In this document: positions 50,716 through 59,601 of the stretch, in pieces
How positions within the stretch are numbered: the stretch's first letter is position 1
How the letters are laid out: the number at the start of each line of letters is the position of its first letter
Assembly: GCF_051549785.1 (NCBI RefSeq)
Contig: NZ_CP189974.1
Span: 248,001 to 312,000 of the forward strand
Reading direction: 5' to 3'
Length of the DNA stretch: 64,000 nt
Origin: Caldatribacterium sp051549785
Lineage (GTDB): Bacteria; Atribacterota; Atribacteria; Atribacterales; Caldatribacteriaceae
Program-made: the position numbers and the translations under genes
Notes under the pieces: generated by a model
Database searches by the model: none
What the model was told of the DNA's origin: nothing
What the model saw: only the letters and a program-made list of their open reading frames with translations

Positions 50716-51757
50716 CCAGGGCGTTCTCATCCCCACCACGGGAACCTGCACTGCCGCCTGCGCAAAGGCCGCCGCCCTGAGGTTCCTCGGCGAATCCCCG
50801 GATGCGGTGGAGGTCACCCTGCCCCAGGGAGGGAAAACCAGGGTGGCCGTCGTCACCACCCGGCAGGGTAGGGTATGCTGGGCCGAAACCGAAAAACCCT
50901 GCGGCGAAGTCCATGACGTCACCGCAAAAGCCCTCATAAGGGTCCGTTTCACCCCACTTCCCCAGGGGGATATCTCCATCACCGGAGGCACCGGAGTGGG
51001 CAAGGTCACCCGGCCGGGACTTCCCGTCCCTCCGGGAGCGTGGGCCATCAATCCCTCTCCTCGCCGGCAAATCACCGAAAACCTCCGAGAAGTCCTCCCC
51101 GAAGGCCTTGGTGGGTGGGTGGAGATCACCATCCCCCGGGGTGAGGAGATTGCCCGGAAAACCTGTAACCCCCTTCTTGGCATTGTGGGAGGTATTTCCA
51201 TCCTCGGTACCACGGGCCTTGTCCGCCCTATTTCCTGTGAGGCCTTCCGGGAAACCATCCGGCTGCACCTTCGCCAGCGGGCCCTCCTTGGGGGAGGAGT
51301 CTACCTCGTTTTCGGAAACCACGGGAGAACCTGGGCCCGGAAACTCGGTTTCCCTGAAGCAGCCACAGTCGAGGTGGGAACCTTCCTCGGATTTGCGCTT
51401 GAGGTCTGCAGAAAAGAGGGCATCTCTCAGGTTGTGCTCCTTGGCCAGGTAGGGAAGATGGTCAAAGTGGCCGGAGGCATCTTCGACCTCCACCACGAGG
51501 TGGCCGATGCCCGGCGGGAAATCCTCTTTGCCCATCTTGTCCGCTTTGGTTTACCGGAGAGGTTCTGGAAAGCGGTGTGGGAAGCCAAAACAACCGAAGA
51601 GGCCCTTGAGCACCTCATGGCCTGGGAACGACACCGGGAGTTCTTCACCTACCTCGCGCAGGAGATTTCTCAAAGGGTGCGCACCCGCCTGGGAGGGAAA
51701 GCCGAAGTGGAGAGCATCGTTTTTTCCCTCCGGTATGGGGTCCTGGGGAGGGGATGA
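50708..51757 (+). CDS. cbiD: Cobalt-precorrin-5B C1-methyltransferase CbiD
   Basis: 349 residues with the CbiD hallmarks: 'TTGTCTAACAKAAA'-like N-terminus 'TTGTCTAACAKAAALRF', 'ITGGTGVGKVTRPGL', 'IPRGEEIARKTCNPLLGIVGGISILGTTG' (shown in part), and 'LLGQVGKMVKVAGG'. It methylates C1 of cobalt-precorrin-5B using S-adenosylmethionine. It ends 1 bp before cbiET begins. Confidence 0.96.
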   Translation: MPDQGVLIPTTGTCTAACAKAAALRFLGESPDAVEVTLPQGGKTRVAVVTTRQGRVCWAETEKPCGEVHDVTAKALIRVRFTPLPQGDISITGGTGVGKVTRPGLPVPPGAWAINPSPRRQITENLREVLPEGLGGWVEITIPRGEEIARKTCNPLLGIVGGISILGTTGLVRPISCEAFRETIRLHLRQRALLGGGVYLVFGNHGRTWARKLGFPEAATVEVGTFLGFALEVCRKEGISQVVLLGQVGKMVKVAGGIFDLHHEVADARREILFAHLVRFGLPERFWKAVWEAKTTEEALEHLMAWERHREFFTYLAQEISQRVRTRLGGKAEVESIVFSLRYGVLGRG

Positions 51758-51758
51758 G

Positions 51759-52946
51759 ATGCCACGGGTGGTGCTCGTCGGTGTGGGGCCGGGGAACCCG
51801 GAGTTCCTCACCCTCCGGGGGAAGGAGGCCATAGAACGCGCCCAGGTGATCATGGGGCGGGAGGACCTTCTGAGCCTTTTCCCGCACAAGGTGGGCATTC
51901 CCCTTCGGGGAGACGAAAAAACCATGCGGGAACTGATTGGCCAGGTTCTTGAGGATTTCGCCGAAGTGACGGTACTCCTCTCAGGAGACCCGATGCTCTT
52001 TAGCCTTGCCAAGCACCTCCCTGCCTCCTGGTCTTTAGAAATCGTCCCCGGGGTGAGTAGCTTCCAGTACTTCCTCGCCCGTCTGGGCATCCCCTGGGAT
52101 AACTGTCCCATCGTGAACTGCCACGCGACCCAAGACCTCTCGCGCCTTGTCTTTGCCCTGGAGCAGGGAGATGGTGTGGTGGTCTTTGCGGGGCGACGGC
52201 TCCAGACCTTAAGGATTCTCGAAATCATCAGGGCTCTGCGAGAGCATACGGAGGTTTTCGCTGGAAAGGACCTATCGCTTCCGGGGGAATGGATTGGGCG
52301 GGGAACCCCCGAAAGCCTCGGGGAAGCCCTTCCCGAAGAGGATGGCCTTTTCCTCCTCTTTGTTCCTCCCGGAAAGCGGCGGGGTCTCCGTTTCTTGGAG
52401 GACCACGAATTCCTCCGGGGTACCATTCCGCTGACGAAAAGGGAAACCCGTATACTCCTTCTGGGCATTCTGGAGCTCGCCCCAGAGATGACCGTCCTTG
52501 AAGTGGGGGCGGGAGCCGGGGGTATGACCGTAGAGATGGCCCGCCGTATCCCCGGAGGGAAGGTGGTAGCCGTAGAGAAGGACCCCGAAGCCCTCGGATA
52601 CCTCAGGGAAAACCTCAGGCGTTTCTGCATCACCAACGTCGAAATCCACGAAGGTGTCGCGCCTTTTGCTATCCCCGAAAGACCCTACGAGCGGGTTTTT
52701 GTTGGGGGAAGCGGGGGGAATCTCCGGGAAATCCTCAAAAAGAGCTACGCCCTCCTCGAGGCGGGTGGCCGGATCGTCTGCAGCGCCGCAACGCTTGGGA
52801 CCCTTGAGGAGGCCGTGGCAACCCTCGATGCGCTCTGTGGGAGGGATGTTGGGGTCCTCTCCCAGAGCATTACCCGCTTTGTGGGGGGAAGCCGGCAGGG
52901 CCAGTCCCTGAACACCGTCTTCATCGTCTGGGGGAGAAAACCATGA
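51759..52946 (+). CDS. cbiET: CbiE-CbiT fusion, cobalt-precorrin C5,C15-methyltransferase/decarboxylase
   Basis: 395 residues from ATG 51759, after GGGGAGGGG. The N-terminal CbiE (tetrapyrrole methylase) part has 'GVGPGNPEFLTLRG', 'LLSGDPMLFS' and 'VPGVSSFQYFLARLG'. The C-terminal CbiT part begins at about residue 200 ('PLTKRETRILLLGILEL') with the SAM motif 'VLEVGAGAGGMTVEMA'. The fusion corresponds to CobL of the aerobic pathway. It overlaps cbiF by 4 bp. Confidence 0.95.
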   Translation: MPRVVLVGVGPGNPEFLTLRGKEAIERAQVIMGREDLLSLFPHKVGIPLRGDEKTMRELIGQVLEDFAEVTVLLSGDPMLFSLAKHLPASWSLEIVPGVSSFQYFLARLGIPWDNCPIVNCHATQDLSRLVFALEQGDGVVVFAGRRLQTLRILEIIRALREHTEVFAGKDLSLPGEWIGRGTPESLGEALPEEDGLFLLFVPPGKRRGLRFLEDHEFLRGTIPLTKRETRILLLGILELAPEMTVLEVGAGAGGMTVEMARRIPGGKVVAVEKDPEALGYLRENLRRFCITNVEIHEGVAPFAIPERPYERVFVGGSGGNLREILKKSYALLEAGGRIVCSAATLGTLEEAVATLDALCGRDVGVLSQSITRFVGGSRQGQSLNTVFIVWGRKP

Positions 52947-53677
52947 AGACCGTGTACTTCGTCGGAGCCGGACCGGGAGACCCAGAACTCCTCACCCTCC
53001 GGGGGAAAAGGCTCCTTGAAGAGGCGGACTGTATCGTGTACGCGGGGTCTTTAGTGAACCCAAAAATCCTTGACTTTGCCCGAGAAGAAGCGGTGAAAAT
53101 CGATAGCTCCCGCCTTTCCCTTGAGGACATCGTCGATTGCATCGAGCGCTTCGTGCGGGAGGGGAAAACGGTGGTGCGCCTCCACTCCGGAGACCCCTCG
53201 ATTTTCGGTGCCCTCACCGAGCAAATCGCCGCTTTGAACCGGCGAGGGATTGCGGTGACCGTTGTTCCTGGAGTTTCCTCGGTTTCAGCCGCCGCAGCGT
53301 GTCTTTGCCGGGAGTACACCGTTCCCGGAGTGAGCCAGACTCTCATCGTCACCCGCTGCGCCGGAACCACTCCCGTCCCCGAAAGGGAAAGGCTGTCGCT
53401 TCTTGCCGAACACCGCTCCTCCATGGCCATCCTCCTCAGCGCCCATCTTGCCGGGGAAGTTCAGAGGGCTCTCCTTGAGGCGTACCCTCCCGAAACCCCT
53501 GCTGCTTTGGTGTACCACGCCACCTGGCCTGACGAACAGATTCTCACCGGAACCCTGGGAGAACTCGAGCGTCTCTCAGAAGCCCTGCACCGTCGGGAAA
53601 GCACCATTATCCTCGTGGGGGCGTTCCTGAAAGCCCAGGGGGAGCGATCACATCTTTACCGGAGGAAAACCCCATGA
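52943..53677 (+). CDS. cbiF: Cobalt-precorrin-4 C11-methyltransferase CbiF
   Basis: 244 residues of the tetrapyrrole methylase family: 'FVGAGPGDPELLTLRGKRLL', 'VRLHSGDPSIFGALTEQI' (the CbiF-type HSGD motif), 'VPGVSSVSAAAACL' and 'TRCAGTTPVPERE'. It adds the C11 methyl. It overlaps both neighbours by 4 bp, indicating coupled translation. Confidence 0.95.
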   Translation: MKTVYFVGAGPGDPELLTLRGKRLLEEADCIVYAGSLVNPKILDFAREEAVKIDSSRLSLEDIVDCIERFVREGKTVVRLHSGDPSIFGALTEQIAALNRRGIAVTVVPGVSSVSAAAACLCREYTVPGVSQTLIVTRCAGTTPVPERERLSLLAEHRSSMAILLSAHLAGEVQRALLEAYPPETPAALVYHATWPDEQILTGTLGELERLSEALHRRESTIILVGAFLKAQGERSHLYRRKTP

Positions 53678-55356
53678 CGGTTGTCATCGTCCCCTGCGTT
53701 GCCTCTCCCTCCCTTGAGAAAGCCATACTGGACTTCTTCGGGGAGAAGGCCCTCCTCTGGAGCGGTCCACCAAGGGAGGCTTTCGAGACGTTCTGGGAGC
53801 GTGCTGACCTCTTCGTGTGCATCGGGAGCCTGGGCATTGTTGTCCGGTTCATAGCGCCATTCCTCAAGGACAAGAAGGAAGACCCGGGAATCCTCTGCGT
53901 TCCGGGTTCCGGGGACTTCGTCATCCCCCTTTGCGGGGGACACGAAAAGGGGGTGAATGCCCTTGCCCTTCGCCTTGCCCGCTTCCTGAAAGCCCGAGCG
54001 GTTCTCACCACGGCTTCCGAAGCCTTTGGCGTTTTCACCCCCAGGGAACTCGCTGAGCGCCTGGGGTGTGCCCTTGAGGGAGACCGGGAGCACGAGAAGG
54101 CAATCCTCGGTCTTCTTGCCCGCGGAGATCGGGTTCCCCTCTTCGTCGACGACCCCTTTCCCCTTTTGCCCTTTCCCGGCTACGACACAAGGCCCCTCAC
54201 CGGGCCGCTACCCCAAACCTGTCTTGTGCTGAGCGAGCGACTTTTCCCAAAGACGTCCGCCCTCTTTCTCCGGCCAAAAACCCTCGCCGTGGGCCTTGGC
54301 TTTCGGAAGGCGTACGACGCCGAACGCCTGGTCGCCCACATCAGGGATTTCCTTGAAAGCCAGGGCTTTGCCCTCGCCTCTTTGGGAGAACTCGTGAGCA
54401 TCAGCCGGAAAGCGAAAGACCTTGCCCTCCTTGCCGAAAAACTCGGGGTGCGGAGCGTTCTCGTTGACGAGGACGTCCTTCGAAACATCCCTGCCCCCTC
54501 ACCCTCACCCTGTGCCGAGAAACACCTCGGCCTTCCGGGAGTGGCTGAACCGGTGCTCCTTGCCCGGGGGTACACGCTCCTTGTCCCCAAAACCGTGTAC
54601 CCCGAGGTTGCGCTGGCTTTAGGGAGGAAACCGTGGTCCCGAAGAGGGAGCCTGCTCCTCGTCAGCTTAGGGGACGGGGTAAACACCATAACCCTTGAAG
54701 CCCTGGAGGCCTTGGAGGAGGCGGAGGTCATCCTGGGGTACAGGGCGTACCTCGACCTCCTTCCCCCTCGCTTTCAAAGAAGGGTCCTCCACCGTTTCTC
54801 CCAGATGAAGCAGGAGGTGGAGCGGGCTCAAGAAGCCCTGCGTCTTGCCCGATGCGGCAGTATCGTTGCCCTCGTCTCTGGAGGGGACGTCGGGGTTTTC
54901 GGAGCGGTTTCACCAGCGCTTGAAATGGCCCAGGAAGAGGGGATTCCCTTCCGTGTCGTTCCCGGAGTAAGCGCCGTATTTCCTGCCGCGGCTTCCTTTG
55001 GGTCTCCCCTTGTGAAGGGCTTTGCTGTGGTGAGTCTGAGCGATTACCTCACCCCCTGGGAAGAAATCCAGAGAAACCTTGAGCGGCTTGCCGGAACCGA
55101 CCTCACCGTTTCCGTGTACAACATCGTCGGGCAGGGGAAAGAAGAGAAACTCGCCTTCCTCAGGGAAATCTTCGCCAGAGCGCGGGGCCAGGACCTCCCA
55201 GTAGGGATTGCGCGGAAAGGAGGGCAACAACGCGTGGTCAGGCTCTGCGACCTCCGCCCTGAGGACCTCGATATGTCGTGTCTCCTCCTCATCCCCCCAA
55301 AAGGGGTTCAGAGCTCTGGCGACACCCTCATCGTTCCGAGGGGGTACCGGTGGTGA
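53674..55356 (+). CDS. cbiGH: CbiG-CbiH fusion protein
   Basis: 560 residues. The N-terminal CbiG part (about 1-320) has 'FVCIGSLGIVVRFIAP', 'DFVIPLCGGHEKGVNALA' and 'VGLGFRKAYDAERL'. It opens the delta-lactone and releases the C20 fragment as acetaldehyde. The C-terminal CbiH part (about 325-560) is a C17 methyltransferase with 'SLGDGVNTITLEALEAL', 'VSGGDVGVFG' and 'VPGVSAVFPAAASFG'. CbiG and CbiH catalyse consecutive steps (ring contraction, then lactone opening), so fusion is sensible. It overlaps cbiL by 4 bp. Confidence 0.94.
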   Translation: MTVVIVPCVASPSLEKAILDFFGEKALLWSGPPREAFETFWERADLFVCIGSLGIVVRFIAPFLKDKKEDPGILCVPGSGDFVIPLCGGHEKGVNALALRLARFLKARAVLTTASEAFGVFTPRELAERLGCALEGDREHEKAILGLLARGDRVPLFVDDPFPLLPFPGYDTRPLTGPLPQTCLVLSERLFPKTSALFLRPKTLAVGLGFRKAYDAERLVAHIRDFLESQGFALASLGELVSISRKAKDLALLAEKLGVRSVLVDEDVLRNIPAPSPSPCAEKHLGLPGVAEPVLLARGYTLLVPKTVYPEVALALGRKPWSRRGSLLLVSLGDGVNTITLEALEALEEAEVILGYRAYLDLLPPRFQRRVLHRFSQMKQEVERAQEALRLARCGSIVALVSGGDVGVFGAVSPALEMAQEEGIPFRVVPGVSAVFPAAASFGSPLVKGFAVVSLSDYLTPWEEIQRNLERLAGTDLTVSVYNIVGQGKEEKLAFLREIFARARGQDLPVGIARKGGQQRVVRLCDLRPEDLDMSCLLLIPPKGVQSSGDTLIVPRGYRW

Positions 55357-57221
55357 AGCTCATCCTCATCGGGACCGGCCCAGGGGAACCGGACCTCCTC
55401 ACCCTTCGGGCTGTAAGGTGCCTCAGGAAGGCCCGCCTCGTCTTTGCCCCCCTTGCCCGATCCGGGGAGAGCCGGGCGTACCGGACCGTCGAAAAATTCC
55501 TCCCTCAAGACACCCAGGTTGTGTTCCTCCCCTTCCACGACCAGGAGGATTTCGCTACCCTTGCCCGGGAAGTCGTCGAGGCGATTGCCTCCGGACACCA
55601 TAAAGAAGCGGTGTTCCTCGTCCTCGGAGACCCTCTCCTCTACTCGTCGTTTTTCCGCCTCTTCTCTGCCCTCCGCACACTCCTTCCGGACCTCACCTTA
55701 GAGGTCGTCCCTGGTATCAGCGCCTTTCAGCTGGCGGCAGCATATGCCGCTTTGCCCCTCACCCAGAAAGAGGAAGTCCTCACCCTTGCCCCCGCAACCC
55801 TCCCTGAAAAAAGGCTCAGGGCACTCGCTGGGCTTTCCGATACCCTGGTGCTCTACAAGCTCACCGCGCTGAAGGACAGAGAGCACCTCGAGCATCTCGC
55901 AGCGGCGTTCCCCCTCTGCCTCCTTGGGGAAGACCTGGGAGGAACGAACCGCCTGACGTTCTCTCCCTCTTCTTTTGAGGGGGTTTCGTATCTTTCGCTC
56001 CTTGTCCTCAAAAAGCACCCACCTCATGGTACAATACCCGAAGAGGGGGTTGAGACGATGGAGAACTTCGAATTCTACAATCCCACAAGGGTACTCTTCG
56101 GGAAAGGGACCACAGACCGTACTGGCGAGGTTTGCGCCGGGTTCGGGAAAAGGGTGCTTCTCGTGTACGGTGGCGGCAGCATCAAAAAGACAGGGCTCTA
56201 CGACCGGATCCACCGGAGCCTCACTCAGCACAACCTCGAGGTCTTCGAGCTTCCAGGCATCAAGCCCAATCCTACTCTCAGCAAAGTCAGAGAAGGGGTA
56301 AGGCTCTGCAAAGAGAAGAACATCGAGGTTGTGCTGGCTGTGGGTGGCGGCAGCGTCCTCGACAGCGCCAAAATCATCGCCGCCGGGGCGCGCTACGAAG
56401 GCGACCCCTGGGACTTCTTCATCGACAAGAGCAAGGTCCCCGGGAGGATTCCCCTTGTGACCGTTCTGACCCTGGCGGCCACAGGTTCAGAGATGAACCA
56501 CAATGCAGTCATCACGAACGAAGCGACGAAAGAGAAACTCGGACTCGGGCATCCGGCACTCTTCCCCGATGTGTCGATTCTCGACCCTGAAAACACCTTC
56601 ACCGTTCCGAAAGACCACACCGTCTACGGCATCGTGGACATGATGGCCCATGTGTTCGAGCAGTACTTCCACAACACCCCCGAAACCCCCCTCCAGGACC
56701 GCCTGGCAGAAAGCATCATGAAGACCATCATCGAGTACACCCCGAGAGTCCTCGAAAACCCCAAAGACTACGATGCCCGGGCCACCATCATGTGGTGCGG
56801 GACGCTGGCTCTCAATCATCTCCTTGAGGCGGGTGTTGAGGGTGACTGGTCAAGCCACGACATCGAGCACGAATTGAGCGCCTTCTACGACATTCCCCAC
56901 GGGGCGGGCCTGGCCATTGTTTTCCCCCAGTGGATGACGTACGTCCTTGATGAAATCCCGGGGAAATTCGCCCAGTTCGCCGAGCGGGTGTGGGGTATCC
57001 CCCGCGGGAACCGAAGCGACGAAGACCTCGGGAGAGCCGGCATTGAAAGAACCCGGGAATGGTTCCGGGAGATTGGTGCTCCCACAACGCTTCGGGAAGT
57101 GGGCATTGGGGAGGAGCTCCTCGAAACCATGGCGGAAAAGGCCACCAGACGGGGTCCTTTGGGTTCGGTGAAAAAACTCAAAAAAGAAGACGTCCTGGCC
57201 ATCCTCAGGATGTGCCTGTAA
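55353..57221 (+). CDS. cbiL: CbiL-iron alcohol dehydrogenase fusion
   Basis: 622 residues from GTG 55353 with no stop between two different domains. Residues 1 to about 225 are a cobalt-factor-II C20-methyltransferase (CbiL): 'GTGPGEPDLLTLRAVRCL', 'LVLGDPLLYSS', 'VPGISAFQLAAAYA'. From about residue 236 ('MENFEFYNPTRVLFGKGT', ATG at 56058) comes a full YqhD/BDH-type iron alcohol dehydrogenase with 'VLAVGGGSVLDSAK', 'TGSEMNHNAVI', and metal ligands in 'DMMAHVFEQYF' and 'HELSAFYDIPHGAG'. A ribosome-binding-like GAGGGGG and a TACAAT hexamer sit before ATG 56058, so the dehydrogenase could also be made separately. Confidence 0.88.
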   Translation: MKLILIGTGPGEPDLLTLRAVRCLRKARLVFAPLARSGESRAYRTVEKFLPQDTQVVFLPFHDQEDFATLAREVVEAIASGHHKEAVFLVLGDPLLYSSFFRLFSALRTLLPDLTLEVVPGISAFQLAAAYAALPLTQKEEVLTLAPATLPEKRLRALAGLSDTLVLYKLTALKDREHLEHLAAAFPLCLLGEDLGGTNRLTFSPSSFEGVSYLSLLVLKKHPPHGTIPEEGVETMENFEFYNPTRVLFGKGTTDRTGEVCAGFGKRVLLVYGGGSIKKTGLYDRIHRSLTQHNLEVFELPGIKPNPTLSKVREGVRLCKEKNIEVVLAVGGGSVLDSAKIIAAGARYEGDPWDFFIDKSKVPGRIPLVTVLTLAATGSEMNHNAVITNEATKEKLGLGHPALFPDVSILDPENTFTVPKDHTVYGIVDMMAHVFEQYFHNTPETPLQDRLAESIMKTIIEYTPRVLENPKDYDARATIMWCGTLALNHLLEAGVEGDWSSHDIEHELSAFYDIPHGAGLAIVFPQWMTYVLDEIPGKFAQFAERVWGIPRGNRSDEDLGRAGIERTREWFREIGAPTTLREVGIGEELLETMAEKATRRGPLGSVKKLKKEDVLAILRMCL

Positions 57222-57562
57222 CACCCGGAAGAACCCCTGAAAAAAGCTGGCCTCGGATACGTTCCGGGGCCAGTTTACCCAGGCCTTGAAAGGATAAACC
57301 TCGCCGTCTTTACGTGACTTTCTGAAAACCCCAAAAAGGCGGAAGCCCTCTCCCATTCCCCTGAAATTGTCCAGAAGGAACGGGGGATAAGGAGGGAGGT
57401 CTTCCGGGAAATCCTCAGCAACATCCCGGCAGCGAGGGCACGACCCCCAAAGCCCTGGCGCAAGGCACGAATAGGTTGACGCTATCCCGCAAAAAACCAG
57501 AGTTCCACATTGACTCGGAAAAGGGTATAATGGGGAAGATCACGCAAGGAGGGGATAGAGCC
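57222..57562. other. 341-bp gap with possible gene remnant
   Basis: After the hairpin at 57248-57274 there is an open stretch of about 53 codons on the plus strand (57317-57478) with no start codon, reading 'EVFREILSNIPAARARPP' near its end. It resembles coding DNA in composition but no family I can name, and may be the 3' end of a lost gene. A TATAAT (57528-57533) precedes the next gene; only a weak TTCCAC lies 17 bp upstream of it. Confidence 0.45.
57248..57274 (+). terminator. Hairpin after the cbi operon
   Basis: CTGGCC and GGCCAG enclose CGG/CCG inner pairs, a stem of about nine pairs with single mismatches, followed by TTTACCC. The short T-run makes it a modest terminator at the end of the cbi operon. 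Confidence 0.6.
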
Positions 57563-57763
57563 ATGAAGGTTGGGATATTTCTTCTGGTGTTCCTCTTCGT
57601 TGCTCCTTTTGTGCTGGCGCAGGAATCCACTCAGAGTGGACTTCCTCCTCTTGCTCCCGAAGGGCAGGGGAGTACGGCTCCGGGCGCCTCGCCTTCTCCG
57701 CTGGTGCCGGGTGGCCTTTTTCCGGGCTTTGGGGGACAGGGGCAACAGGGGGCATCACGGTGA
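57563..57763 (+). CDS. Small secreted Pro/Gly-rich protein
   Basis: 66 residues from ATG 57563, 8 bp after GGAGGGG; an in-frame ATG further upstream lacks a site. A signal peptide ('VGIFLLVFLFVAPFVLAQ', likely cleaved after LAQ) is followed by about 45 residues rich in Pro, Gly, Ser and Gln with no fold. No family recognised. Its stop overlaps the start of the next gene (GTGA). The low-complexity tail looks like a linker, so the two genes may derive from one exported protein split by a frameshift. Confidence 0.6.
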   Translation: MKVGIFLLVFLFVAPFVLAQESTQSGLPPLAPEGQGSTAPGASPSPLVPGGLFPGFGGQGQQGASR

Positions 57764-58065
57764 CGCCTCCTTCGCCTCGGGTTACCGTCCGCTGGAAGCA
57801 GCTCGACCTCGGTCAGACTTTTGGTGACAACCCCTTAATCACCGGAGTGGTGGATTTTCCCGAAGGATGGCTCGTGAACGTCGATACCTTCAATAGGTCC
57901 GTCACTTTTTCTGAGGACGCCACCGGGCTTATAGCGTTCAGTGCGTATCTTGCCATTCAGGACCCCTCTATCCGCAGTGCGGAAGAACTGGCCCAGAGGG
58001 TTATTGCCGTTCTTTCCCCGTACATCGAGCATGTCAAAAAGAGGATCGAGGAACTCGAGCGATGA
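57760..58065 (+). CDS. Small protein of unknown function
   Basis: 101 residues from GTG 57760, translationally coupled to the preceding secreted-peptide gene. It has a beta-rich first half ('RVTVRWKQLDLGQTF', 'GVVDFPEGWLVNVDTF') and a helical end ('EELAQRVIAVLSPYIEHVKKRIEELER'). No signal peptide of its own and no family recognised. If a frameshift joins it to the upstream gene, the product would be an exported protein of about 165 residues. Confidence 0.55.
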   Translation: MTPPSPRVTVRWKQLDLGQTFGDNPLITGVVDFPEGWLVNVDTFNRSVTFSEDATGLIAFSAYLAIQDPSIRSAEELAQRVIAVLSPYIEHVKKRIEELER

Positions 58066-58144
58066 GCTCCCTCTAGCTACCGGAGGGAGCAACTGAAGAG
58101 GAAGGCTATCTGGAGAAAGCGTTGCTTCCTGAGGGGGTGGTACC

Positions 58145-59128
58145 GTGAACTACCGGGTATTTGGCAGGTGTGGCTGGGCGGTGAGTGAGGTGGGTTTTGG
58201 GGCCTGGGCCATAGGAGGGGGCTGGGGGAAAGTTGACGAAGAAGATGCCATCGCAGCCCTGCACCGGGCCATCGACTGCGGGGTGAACTTCATCGACACG
58301 GCCGATGTCTACGGAGACGGCAAAAGCGAGCGTCTCATTGCCCGGGTCCTGAAAGACCGCAAAGAGCGTGTCTTTGTGGCGACAAAGGCAGGAAGGCGCC
58401 TTGTGCCCCATACGGCCGACGGCTACACTGAAGAGAACCTCACAAAGTTCGTGGAGCGGAGCCTGAAAAACCTCGAGGTGGAGACCATCGACCTCCTGCA
58501 GCTCCACTGCCCGCCCACGGAGGTCTACTATCGCCCCGAAGTGTTCGCTGCCCTCGACAAACTGGTTGCCCAGGGGAAAATCCGCTACTACGGCGTCAGC
58601 GTGGAGAAGGTGGAAGAAGGGCTGAAAGCCATCGAGTATCCCGGGGTGCGCAGCGTGCAGGTGATCTTCAACATCTTCCGGCAAAGACCCGCAGAGCTCT
58701 TCTTTGCCCGCTGCCGGGAAAAGCGGGTAGCCATCATCGCCCGGGTGCCCCTTGCCAGTGGCCTTCTCACCGGGAAGGTGACAAAAGACACCGTTTTCCC
58801 GCCCGACGACCACCGTAACTTCAACCGCTACGGCCAGGCCTTCGACCGGGGAGAGACCTTCGCCGGGGTGGATTTTGAAAAAGGCCTGGAGGCGGTCGAA
58901 GAGCTCAGGACTCTCGTTTCCCCGGGCTTCACCATGGCCCAGTTTGCCCTCAAGTGGATTCTCATGTTTCCTGAAGTGAGCACGGTCATTCCGGGGGCCA
59001 AGAACCCCCGCCAGGCAGAGGAAAACGCCAAAGCCTCCGATTTGCCTCCCCTGCAGGAGGACGTTATGGAGAGGATCCGGGAGATTTACAAAGAGTACAT
59101 TCTCCCCGATGTGCACCACCGCTGGTAG
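58145..59128 (+). CDS. Aldo/keto reductase
   Basis: 327 residues from GTG 58145 after GAGGGGGTGG. The aldo/keto reductase tetrad is visible: Asp and Tyr in 'FIDTADVYGDGKSE', Lys in 'VFVATKAGRR', His in 'LLQLHCPP'. The cofactor end 'VIPGAKNPRQAEENAKASD' is present. It resembles the YajO/Tas-type group acting on aldehydes or sugar ketones with NADPH. Substrate unknown. It sits alone between unrelated small genes. Confidence 0.93.
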   Translation: MNYRVFGRCGWAVSEVGFGAWAIGGGWGKVDEEDAIAALHRAIDCGVNFIDTADVYGDGKSERLIARVLKDRKERVFVATKAGRRLVPHTADGYTEENLTKFVERSLKNLEVETIDLLQLHCPPTEVYYRPEVFAALDKLVAQGKIRYYGVSVEKVEEGLKAIEYPGVRSVQVIFNIFRQRPAELFFARCREKRVAIIARVPLASGLLTGKVTKDTVFPPDDHRNFNRYGQAFDRGETFAGVDFEKGLEAVEELRTLVSPGFTMAQFALKWILMFPEVSTVIPGAKNPRQAEENAKASDLPPLQEDVMERIREIYKEYILPDVHHRW

Positions 59129-59213
59129 TGAACTTTGGGGATTGTGAGTCACAAAAGAAGGCCCGGGACGAAAGGAACGACGGACTTCCCTTACCCTGAA
59201 GGAGGGAGAACAC

Positions 59214-59519
59214 GTGGAGTGGATATTCGTCCTTGTTCCGATTGTAGGGATGCTCGTGGCGATTGTGGCTATCCTTGCCGAGCACCGGGAGAAGATGGCC
59301 ATGATCGCGCGAGGGTTAAACCCCAAAGACCTCAAGCCACCCCCATCACCACAGGACCTCCTGAAGGGAGGTCTCGTCCTTGCGGGAATGGGAGCGGGAT
59401 TTCTCCTGACTCAACTTGTCGGACGGGTTACTCCCTGGCTTCTCCTCCCTGCCTTCCTCTTTATAGGCATTGGCGGAGGGCTGGTGGCTTCGTTCTTTTT
59501 GACCCGTTCGATGAGCTGA
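59214..59519 (+). CDS. Small membrane protein, DUF6249-like
   Basis: 101 residues from GTG 59214, preceded by GAAGGAGGGAG. A first membrane helix ('WIFVLVPIVGMLVAIVAIL'), a charged loop with 'EHREKMAMIARGLNPKD' (typical of DUF6249 proteins), then two further helices. Such proteins often accompany ECF sigma factors, but none is adjacent here. Function unknown. Confidence 0.7.
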   Translation: MEWIFVLVPIVGMLVAIVAILAEHREKMAMIARGLNPKDLKPPPSPQDLLKGGLVLAGMGAGFLLTQLVGRVTPWLLLPAFLFIGIGGGLVASFFLTRSMS

Positions 59520-59601
59520 GTCCGAAGCAAGGCCTTCGCCATTTTGTCGGTCTTTACAAGGAGGCCGAAGGGCGCTTCCTGGAAGTTCTGGAGTGCCCGC
59601 C

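Noticed and set aside
57317..57478. 53-codon open stretch after the cbi operon as a real gene
   Set aside because: No start codon or ribosome binding site and no recognisable family; kept only as a possible remnant in the gap description.
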